From Amycolatopsis rifamycinica (GTDB lineage: Bacteria; Actinomycetota; Actinomycetes; Mycobacteriales; Pseudonocardiaceae), in NCBI RefSeq assembly GCF_000695625.1, contig NZ_JMQI01000028.1, positions 310,001 to 374,000 of the forward strand: a stretch of DNA of 64,000 nt, in the 5' to 3' direction. How positions within the stretch are numbered: the stretch's first letter is position 1; every line of letters begins with the position of its first letter. A program made the translations under genes and the position numbers. The notes under the pieces are model-generated. The model saw only the letters and a list, made by a program, of their open reading frames with translations. It did not search any database and was not told the DNA's origin. Shown here piece after piece: positions 58,311-64,000 of the stretch.

Positions 58311-59096
58311 TCATTTCCCTTCGAAAGAGGCCTTGCCGGGCCCGTTTTCGATGAACGACTTCATGCCGTTCTGCTGGTCTTGGGTCGCCCAGAGGGCGGC
58401 GAACAGGTGCGATTCGAGCTTGAGCGCGTTCGGAAGGTCCATGTCGAGACCGCCGTCGATGGCCGCCTTCGCCGCGCGCAGCGCCACGGCCGGACCGTTC
58501 GCGAACTGCGCGGCCCACTTGTGCGCCGCCGCGTAGACGTCGTCCGGGGCGACGACCTGGTCGACGATCCCCAGCGCCAGTGCCTCTTCGGCCTTCACGA
58601 ACCGTCCGGTGTAGACGATGTCCTTGGTCTTGCTCGGGCCGATCAGCCGGGCCAGGCGCTGGGTGCCGCCCGCGCCGGGGATGACGCCGAGCTGGATCTC
58701 GGGCTGGCCGACCTTGACGTTGTCGCCGGCGACCCGCCAGTCGGCGGTCAGGGCGAGTTCGAGGCCGCCGCCGAGGGCGTAGCCGGTGATGGCCGCGACG
58801 ACCGGCTTCGGGATGTTCGCGACGGCGGCGAGGGTGCCGGTCAGGGTGGCGCCGAACTTGGCGATCTCCGGGTACGTGCGGGTGGCCATCTCCTTGATGT
58901 CCGCGCCGCCGGCGAAGGTCTTCTCACCGCCGTAGAGGATCACCGCGCGGACGTCGTCGCGCTCGGCCGCCTCCTTGGCCAGCTCGGCGAGCTCGGCGGT
59001 GACCTGGGCGTTCAGGGCGTTGACCGGCGGCCGGTCGAGCCGGATCGTGCCGACCCCGTCCTTGACCTCCAGGGTTACGAACTCTCCCACGCCCAT
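58311..59096 (-). CDS. Enoyl-CoA hydratase
   Basis: Hydrates 2-enoyl-CoA in fatty-acid beta-oxidation. The 261-residue crotonase fold has both catalytic glutamates: E113 ([15 protein letters not shown]) and E133 ([15 protein letters not shown]), and the oxyanion loop [12 protein letters not shown]. It resembles mycobacterial EchA8. GAGGAGG precedes ATG 59096. It is the first gene of a three-gene operon, and its promoter carries the palindrome shared with etfBA. Confidence 0.94.
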   Translation of the reverse strand: MGVGEFVTLEVKDGVGTIRLDRPPVNALNAQVTAELAELAKEAAERDDVRAVILYGGEKTFAGGADIKEMATRTYPEIAKFGATLTGTLAAVANIPKPVVAAITGYALGGGLELALTADWRVAGDNVKVGQPEIQLGVIPGAGGTQRLARLIGPSKTKDIVYTGRFVKAEEALALGIVDQVVAPDDVYAAAHKWAAQFANGPAVALRAAKAAIDGGLDMDLPNALKLESHLFAALWATQDQQNGMKSFIENGPGKASFEGK

Positions 59097-59123
59097 CCTC
59101 CTCGTTGACGATCTGCCAGCACG

Positions 59124-59137
59124 CTACCGGTCGGTAG
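59124..59137. promoter_or_regulatory. CTACCGGTCGGTAG palindrome at the enoyl-CoA hydratase promoter
   Basis: Arms CTACCG and CGGTAG are perfect around GT. A TAGCGT box on the minus strand (59121-59126) overlaps it and could be the -10. Nearly the same site lies before etfB (22652-22665), which hints at shared control of beta-oxidation and electron transfer. Confidence 0.65.
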
Positions 59138-59144
59138 GGACAGC

Positions 59145-59957
59145 CTAGCGACGGCGAGCGAAGAAGCGATCCCCGGAACGCTCCAGTACGAGGTCCTGGT
59201 CGAACGTCTTCGACAGGTTTTCGCTGGTGATGACGTCGTCGACCAGGCCGGACACCACCGCGTGGCCGTCGCGCAGCAGCAGCGCGTGGGTGAACCCGGG
59301 CGGGATCTCCTCGACGTGGTGGGTGACCAGGACCAGGGCCGGCGCGTCGGGGTCCATCGCCAGCCCGGACAGCCGGGCCACCAGGTCTTCGCGGCCGCCC
59401 AGGTCGAGCCCCGCGGCCGGCTCGTCGAGCAGCAGCAGCTCCGGGTCGGTCATCAGCGACCGGGCGATCAGCGCGCGCTTGCGCTCGCCCTCGGACAGCG
59501 TGCCGAAGGTGCGCTCGGCCAGGTGCCCGATCCCCATCGCTTCGAGCAGCTCGGTCGCACGCGCGGTGTCGAGGGTGTCGTAGGCCTCACGCCACCGGCC
59601 GAGCACCGCGTAGCCGGCGCTGACGACGACGTCCTTGACCAGCTCGTCGCCCGGCACGCGCTGGGCGATGGCGGCCGAGGTGAAGCCGATGCGGGGGCGC
59701 AGGTCGAAGATGTTGACCCGGCCGATGCGCTCGCCGAGCAGGTCGACCTCGCCGGTGGTCGGGTGCAGCTCGGCCGCGGCGAGGCGCAGCAGGGTGGTCT
59801 TGCCCGCGCCGTTCGGGCCGAGCACCACCCAGCGCTCGTCCAGTTCCACGGTCCAGTCGAGGCCGGCGAGGAGGTCGTTGGTCCCCCGGCGGACGCCGAC
59901 ACCGGCCATCCGGACCACGAGGTCGTCAAGTTCGCTGGGCTGGATCGGGTCGCTCAC
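59145..59957 (-). CDS. ABC transporter ATP-binding protein (YlmA-like)
   Basis: A 270-residue ABC ATPase. Walker A is VLGPNGAGKTTLLRLAA, the signature is TLSEGERKRALIAR, Walker B is LLLLDEPAAGLD and the switch histidine sits in VLVTHHVEEI. There is no membrane partner gene nearby, so it may be a stand-alone ATPase of the YlmA/molybdate-like group. GTG 59957 is preferred; an ATG three codons upstream is also possible. Its function is unknown. Confidence 0.88.
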   Translation of the reverse strand: MSDPIQPSELDDLVVRMAGVGVRRGTNDLLAGLDWTVELDERWVVLGPNGAGKTTLLRLAAAELHPTTGEVDLLGERIGRVNIFDLRPRIGFTSAAIAQRVPGDELVKDVVVSAGYAVLGRWREAYDTLDTARATELLEAMGIGHLAERTFGTLSEGERKRALIARSLMTDPELLLLDEPAAGLDLGGREDLVARLSGLAMDPDAPALVLVTHHVEEIPPGFTHALLLRDGHAVVSGLVDDVITSENLSKTFDQDLVLERSGDRFFARRR

Positions 59958-60033
59958 GAGGCCCATTCTGTCTGCCGTCGCGCGCGCGTGCGCACCCGCC
60001 CGGGTGAGATGGTGAACACGCAGGTCGGCGTGT

Positions 60034-60050
60034 GTTCCACGACATGGAAC
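60034..60050. promoter_or_regulatory. GTTCCA-N5-TGGAAC inverted repeat before the leader peptide
   Basis: A 17-bp repeat with perfect 6-bp arms, 39 nt upstream of the leader ATG. It is a candidate operator of the sulfur-related operon that follows. The binding protein is unknown. Confidence 0.5.
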
Positions 60051-60089
60051 GCCGCGACCCGGGAGCCCGCGGTGTGGCACCATCCGAGC

Positions 60090-60203
60090 ATGTCCGCCGA
60101 CGCGCCCGTGATCCCGGTGACCCGGGGCTCGTTCTGGCGCCGTCGCACCATCGACCTGCTCCTCGTCGCTTCGGCCGGGTGTACCCGGGCGCGGCTCCGC
60201 TGA
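60090..60203 (+). CDS. Putative cysteine-type leader peptide, 37 aa
   Basis: The peptide ends SFWRRRTIDLLLVASAGC followed by TRARLR. The block R-R-x-[HT]-[VI]-D-L-x-x-V-A-S-A-x-C is the actinobacterial leader-peptide pattern found before cysteine and sulfur genes. The single Cys codon (TGT, 60180-60182) sits in a small inverted repeat, CCGGGT-GT-ACCCGG (60175-60188). The peptide ends 79 nt before the cysteine dioxygenase gene, so ribosome stalling at the Cys codon may sense cysteinyl-tRNA. The ATG is preceded by no obvious ribosome site. Confidence 0.7.
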   Translation: MSADAPVIPVTRGSFWRRRTIDLLLVASAGCTRARLR

Positions 60204-60282
60204 TCCCTCGCGTCCTCGGCGACGCGTGCGGTGCCGCGCTGCCCCCGCGTCCCGATCACTTCGCGTCCGAGGAGCACCCGCG

Positions 60283-60828
60283 TTGACCACGTCCCTGGTT
60301 CGTCCGCCCGTCGAAATCCACCCGCAGCTGACCGACCCGCTGCTGCCCGGGCTGCTGCACCCGTCGCGGCTGCTCTGGACGCCGCGCGAGCTCGCCGGCC
60401 TGACCGCCACCGTCACCACCGAACTGGCCGCGGGCCTGCGCGGCATCCTGCGGTTCGACGAAGACCGCCGCTGGTGGGCGCGGCTGGCGCTGACCGACGG
60501 CGTCGAGCTGTGGCTGCTGTCGTGGCTGCCCGGCCAGCACACGAAGCCGCACGACCACGGCGGTGCGTCCGGGTCGTTCACCGTCCTGCAGGGCGAGCTG
60601 GGCGAGGAGTACCGCTACCCCGGCGGCCCGATCCGGCGCCGGACGCACGTCGCCGGCCAGGGCCTCGGCTTCGGCGCCGGCCGCGCCCACCAGGTGACCG
60701 GCCTCGGTGACCAGCCCGCGGCGAGCGTCCACGCGTATTCGCCGCCGCTGGTGGCGACGCGGGAGTACGCCTCGCTCGCGGACGTCCCGGCGGAAATCCC
60801 GCCGCTGCCCGCTATCGTCCGATCATGA
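60283..60828 (+). CDS. Cysteine dioxygenase-type cupin
   Basis: Oxidises cysteine to cysteine sulfinate with O2 and Fe(II). The 181-residue cupin has the ligand pair in KPHDHGGASGSF (H-x-H) and a third His in SVHAYSPP, and a cupin turn LQGELGEEYRY. The start is TTG 60283, with GAGGAG 9 nt upstream; upstream frame sequence lacks family character. The stop overlaps the rhodanese ATG by 4 nt. The leader peptide upstream fits control by cysteine supply. Confidence 0.88.
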   Translation: MTTSLVRPPVEIHPQLTDPLLPGLLHPSRLLWTPRELAGLTATVTTELAAGLRGILRFDEDRRWWARLALTDGVELWLLSWLPGQHTKPHDHGGASGSFTVLQGELGEEYRYPGGPIRRRTHVAGQGLGFGAGRAHQVTGLGDQPAASVHAYSPPLVATREYASLADVPAEIPPLPAIVRS

Positions 60829-61220
60829 GCGCTGTCGATTCACTGCTGGCCTCCGCCCGGTCGGGCCTGGACCGGGTGACGCCGGTCCGGGCCCGCGAAC
60901 TGCAGGAGGCGGGGGCGCTGCTGGTCGACATCCGGCCGCTGGCGAACCGCGCCGCCGAAGGCGAGATCCCGGGTGCGGTGGTCGTCGAGCGGATCCACCT
61001 GGAGTGGCGGCTGGCGCCGGACAGCGACTGGCGGCTGCCTTCGGTGACGCCCGAGACGACGGTGATCGTGGTGTGCAACGAGGGCTACTCGTCGAGCCTG
61101 GCCGCGGCCGACCTGCAGCGGCTGGGCCTGCCCGGCGCGACCGACCTCGAAGGCGGGTTCCGCGCGTGGGCTGCCGCCGGCCTGCCCGTGCAGGCCGGCG
61201 GCAGCCCCGCGGTGCCTTAG
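60825..61220 (+). CDS. Rhodanese-like sulfurtransferase
   Basis: A 131-residue single-domain rhodanese. The persulfide cysteine is C84 in VVCNEGYSSSLAA, with the usual LVDIRPLA before and DLEGGFRAWAAAGLP after. It could carry sulfane sulfur or help detoxify. Translational coupling with the cysteine dioxygenase gene (ATGA) makes a two-gene sulfur operon. Confidence 0.92.
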   Translation: MSAVDSLLASARSGLDRVTPVRARELQEAGALLVDIRPLANRAAEGEIPGAVVVERIHLEWRLAPDSDWRLPSVTPETTVIVVCNEGYSSSLAAADLQRLGLPGATDLEGGFRAWAAAGLPVQAGGSPAVP

Positions 61221-61260
61221 CAGCCCCCGTTTTCCACGCTACCGGAGGGGACCGACAGTT

Positions 61261-62250
61261 CTAGCCGGCCAGCGCCGGGGCGATCCGCTCGGTGAACAAG
61301 TCGATGCCCGAACGGTCGTAGGCGGCTTCCGGGAAGTTGAGGATCGCGTACGCCATGCCGCGCTTGCCCAGCGCGGCCAGGTGCTCGGCGACCTGCTCCG
61401 GCGTGCCGACCGTCGGGCCGCTCGCGAAGGTGGCGACCGCCCGCTCGGCGTCCTGCGCCGGGACGTACTTCTCGTAGTGCGCCTTCAGCCAAGCCACCTT
61501 CTCCTGGACGTCGCTCTCGGTTTCGCCGAGGACGACGCTCAGGTTGCCCGAGCGCACGATCGCGTCGAAGTCCGTGCCGACGTCCTTGCAGTGCGCCGCG
61601 AGGATCTCCGACTTCCGGGTGAACGTCTCCGGCTCCGGGTAGAAGTTCGTGTACCGCGCGTACTTCGCGGCGATCCGGAGCGTCTTCTTCTCGCCGCCGC
61701 CGGCGATCCACAGCGGGATGCCGCCCTCCTGCGGCGGCAGCGGCCGGAGGATCGCCCCGTCCGTCCGGTAGTGCTTGCCATCCAATGTGGACGTCCCGGT
61801 CGTCCAGAGGTCACGCATGATTTGGACACCTTCGTCGAGCTGGCCGAGCCGCTCGCCGGCGGACGGGAAGCCGTAGCCGTAGGCCCGCCACTCGTGCTCG
61901 TACCAGCCGGCGCCGATCCCCATCTCGACCCGGCCGCCGGAGATGAGGTCGGCGGTCGCGGCGACCTTCGCCAGGTAGGCGGGGTTGCGGTAGCCCATGC
62001 AGGTGCACATCTGCCCGAGCCGGACGGTCTCCGTCGCGGCGGCGAACGCCGAGATCAGCGACCACGCCTCGTGCGTGGCCTCCTCGGTCGGGACCGGCAC
62101 GGTGTGGAAGTGGTCGTAGACCCAGATCGATTCGAAGGGGCCCGCCTCCGCGTGTTTCGCGAGGCCGAGCATGGTCTTCCAGTGGTCCGCGGGGTCGATA
62201 CCGGCCAGGTCCAGCCGCCAGCCCTGCGGGACGAACATTCCGAAGCGCAT
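61261..62250 (-). CDS. LLM-class F420-dependent oxidoreductase
   Basis: A 329-residue luciferase-like TIM barrel. FGMFVPQGWRLDLAG at the N-terminus and ESIWVYDHFH, then RLGQMCTCMGYRNPAYLAKV and GGRVEMGIGAGWYEHEWRAY, are typical of the F420-using LLM family in actinobacteria. The substrate is unknown. ATG 62250. It converges on the rhodanese gene and lies 64 nt downstream of glgP on the same strand. Confidence 0.9.
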   Translation of the reverse strand: MRFGMFVPQGWRLDLAGIDPADHWKTMLGLAKHAEAGPFESIWVYDHFHTVPVPTEEATHEAWSLISAFAAATETVRLGQMCTCMGYRNPAYLAKVAATADLISGGRVEMGIGAGWYEHEWRAYGYGFPSAGERLGQLDEGVQIMRDLWTTGTSTLDGKHYRTDGAILRPLPPQEGGIPLWIAGGGEKKTLRIAAKYARYTNFYPEPETFTRKSEILAAHCKDVGTDFDAIVRSGNLSVVLGETESDVQEKVAWLKAHYEKYVPAQDAERAVATFASGPTVGTPEQVAEHLAALGKRGMAYAILNFPEAAYDRSGIDLFTERIAPALAG

Positions 62251-62314
62251 GCCTACAACTTAGCTTCGCTCAGCGTTGGGCGCGGCGTGATTTCCCGGCT
62301 GGAGCAGCTCCAGG

Positions 62315-64000
62315 TCAGGCCAGGACGACCCGCGCCAGCTCCGCCGGGGTCGCCAGCAGGCCGTGCTTCGGCAGCACCCGGACCGTGTACCCGATCGACC
62401 CCGGCCGCGGCAGCTTCACGCGGGCGGCGAACGCCCCGATGCCGTCGGCGGTCATCGGGACCGTCACCGGATCGCGGAGCTCGTCGTCGTCGGCCACGTG
62501 GCCGACCACCGCCTGGATGTCCACTTCGGACGGGTCGAGGCCGGCCAGGTCGATGCGGGCCCGGATGGTCACCTCGGTGCCCACCACCAGCGGCTCGGTC
62601 GCCTCCACCAGCAGCTCCGAGTCGAAGATCCGCAGCCGCGGCCAGGACACCTCGAGCTTCGTGCGGTAGTCCGCCAGCGACAGGGCGCCGCGGTAGCCGT
62701 CGCCCGTCGCGGCCGCCACCGTGCGGGCCGCCGGCAGGTAGCCGTTGTCGACGTACTCGCGGACCATCCGGGACGCCTGGACCCGCGGGCCGAGCGTCTC
62801 CAGCGTGTGCCACACCATCGACAGCCAGCCGGTGGGCACGCCGTCGTCCGAGCGGTCGTAGAACAGCGGCGCGATCTGCTGGCCGAGCAGCTCGTACAGC
62901 GCCGCCGCCTCGAGGTCGTCGCGGCGCAGGGGATCCGCGACGCCGTCCGCGGTCGGGATCGCCCAGCCGTTGCTGCCGTCGTAGCACTCGTCCCACCAGC
63001 CGTCGCGGATCGACAGGTTGAGCCCGCCGTTCAGCGCCGACTTCATCCCCGACGTCCCGCACGCCTCCAGGGGCCGCACCGGGTTGTTCAGCCAGACGTC
63101 GCAGCCGCGGTACAGGTACCGGGCCATCGACATGCCGTAGTCGGGCAGGAAGACGATCCGGTGCCGGACGTCCGCGCCGTCGACGAACCGGACGATCTGC
63201 TGGATCAGCTGCTTGCCGTTCTCGTCGGCCGGGTGCGACTTGCCGGCCACGACGACCTGGATCGGCCGCTCCTCGTGCAGCAGCAGCGCGCGCAGCCGCT
63301 CGGGGTCGCGCAGCATCAGCGTCAGCCGCTTGTACGTCGGGACGCGGCGGGCGAACCCGACCGTGAGCACGTCGGGGTCGAACACCGAGTCCACCCAGCC
63401 CAGCTCCAGCGGCGACGCGCCCCGCTGCAGCCACGCGGCCCGCACCCGGCGCCGCACCTCGTGCACCAGCTTCTCGCGCAGGTCACGACGCAGGCCCCAC
63501 AGCTGGGCGTCGGAAACGCCGTCGCGCAGCGGCCCCTCGCCGACGTCGAGCCCCCACTCCCGGCCGAGCAGCGTGCTCAGCTCGCGCGCCACCCACGTCG
63601 GGCCGTGGACGCCGTTGGTCACCGACGAGATCGGCACCTCGTCGTGGTCGAACCCGGGCCACAGCCGGGAGAACATCTTGCGCGTGACCCGCCCGTGCAG
63701 CTGCGAGACACCGTTCGCGCGCTGCGCCAGCCGCAGGCCCATGTGCGCCATGTTGAACAGGCCGGGGTTGTCCTCGGCGCCGAGCGCGAGCACGCGGCGC
63801 GGGTCGATGTCGGGCACCAGCCGTCCGTCGGCGAAGTAGCGCTGCACCAGGTCGACCGGGAACCGGTCGATGCCCGCGCTGACCGGGGTGTGCGTGGTGA
63901 ACAGCGTCCCGGCGCGGACCGCCGGCAGGGCCTCGTCGAAGGAGAGGCCGTCGGCCTGGACGATCTCGCGGGCGCGCTCCAGCCCCAGGAATCCCGCGTG
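62315..64000 (-). CDS. glgP: Alpha-glucan (maltodextrin/glycogen) phosphorylase, 5' part outside window
   Basis: Releases glucose-1-phosphate from alpha-1,4-glucans with PLP as cofactor. About 562 C-terminal codons are visible; the open frame continues to the window edge, and LFTTHTPVSAGIDRFP just upstream of the first internal start codon is typical of the family, so the gene is cut by the window rather than starting at GTG 63847. The PLP-lysine loop is CGTSGMKSALNGGLNLSIRD with WWDE after it, and AGKSHPADENGK is normal. It matches Rv1328-type phosphorylases. Confidence 0.96.
   Translation of the reverse strand, partial: HAGFLGLERAREIVQADGLSFDEALPAVRAGTLFTTHTPVSAGIDRFPVDLVQRYFADGRLVPDIDPRRVLALGAEDNPGLFNMAHMGLRLAQRANGVSQLHGRVTRKMFSRLWPGFDHDEVPISSVTNGVHGPTWVARELSTLLGREWGLDVGEGPLRDGVSDAQLWGLRRDLREKLVHEVRRRVRAAWLQRGASPLELGWVDSVFDPDVLTVGFARRVPTYKRLTLMLRDPERLRALLLHEERPIQVVVAGKSHPADENGKQLIQQIVRFVDGADVRHRIVFLPDYGMSMARYLYRGCDVWLNNPVRPLEACGTSGMKSALNGGLNLSIRDGWWDECYDGSNGWAIPTADGVADPLRRDDLEAAALYELLGQQIAPLFYDRSDDGVPTGWLSMVWHTLETLGPRVQASRMVREYVDNGYLPAARTVAAATGDGYRGALSLADYRTKLEVSWPRLRIFDSELLVEATEPLVVGTEVTIRARIDLAGLDPSEVDIQAVVGHVADDDELRDPVTVPMTADGIGAFAARVKLPRPGSIGYTVRVLPKHGLLATPAELARVVLA

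Overview
This is about 64 kb of high-GC chromosomal DNA from an actinomycete. The coding style (GTG and TTG starts, 4-nt stop/start overlaps, GC-rich third positions), mycothiol-type and F420-type enzymes, and gene order all point to the order Pseudonocardiales/Mycobacteriales. The family Pseudonocardiaceae and a genus such as Amycolatopsis are my best guess, from general gene content rather than from any search. From memory of the Mycobacterium tuberculosis map, the left half (gatB/A/C, ACT protein, ligA, MetE-like, mnmA, iscS, acyltransferase pair, etfBA, methyltransferase, GH57, GT4) follows the order Rv3009c to Rv3032, with local insertions. No rRNA, tRNA, CRISPR array or large biosynthetic cluster is visible.

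Layout. 1-7.2 kb: translation and DNA repair (gatCAB, an ACT-domain protein, GNAT, ligA). 7.3-12.8 kb: MetE-like protein, scramblase-like protein, MBL hydrolase, a broken and an intact GNAT, and a 13E12-type HNH protein with a degenerate active site. 12.8-18.9 kb: mnmA-iscS tRNA thiolation pair, an MFS pump, a LuxR regulator fused to an ATPase-like domain, and an MDR oxidoreductase. 19-22.6 kb: an OlsB/OlsA-like acyltransferase pair (possible ornithine lipid synthesis) and etfBA. 22.8-30.2 kb: DegV, a small membrane protein, and a methyltransferase/GH57/GT4 set resembling mycobacterial methylglucose lipopolysaccharide or glucan genes, interrupted by a glutathione peroxidase and a GH2 hydrolase. 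30.2-33.1 kb: a 42-aa secreted peptide, a methyltransferase, an NTF2-like/TetR divergent pair with two strong operators, and a membrane protein.

33-41 kb: glyoxylate shunt (aceB, aceA) with a divergent RamB-type regulator and direct-repeat boxes between them, a SigE-family ECF sigma/anti-sigma pair, ilvA and a NADAR protein. 41-46 kb: secreted hydrolase, hexapeptide acyltransferase, nucleoside hydrolase and NlpC/P60 hydrolase. 46-54.8 kb, the accessory-like stretch: a rifampicin monooxygenase (rox) preceded by a tiny leader ORF and hairpin, MFS, DinB-like enzyme, PadR plus a second FAD monooxygenase, a 425-bp internally deleted IS30-type element with intact ends, GNAT, a GntR-TetR fusion regulator and DUF2306. 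54.9-64 kb: DUF427, secreted HAD phosphatase, enoyl-CoA hydratase with two methyltransferases, an ABC ATPase, a cysteine-type leader peptide before cysteine dioxygenase and rhodanese, an LLM oxidoreductase and the 3' part of glgP.

The most interesting signals are regulatory or small: near-identical CTACCG-N2-CGGTAG palindromes at the etfBA and enoyl-CoA hydratase promoters; 9-bp-period TTGCGAA repeats between aceA and ramB; the leader peptides of rox and of the cysteine dioxygenase operon; the CFRPC secreted micropeptide; the IS30-derived MITE-like element; and a group of genes with a TANNNT box 6-8 nt before the start codon, which suggests leaderless transcripts. All functions are read from the sequence and from remembered family motifs; nothing here was checked by a database search.
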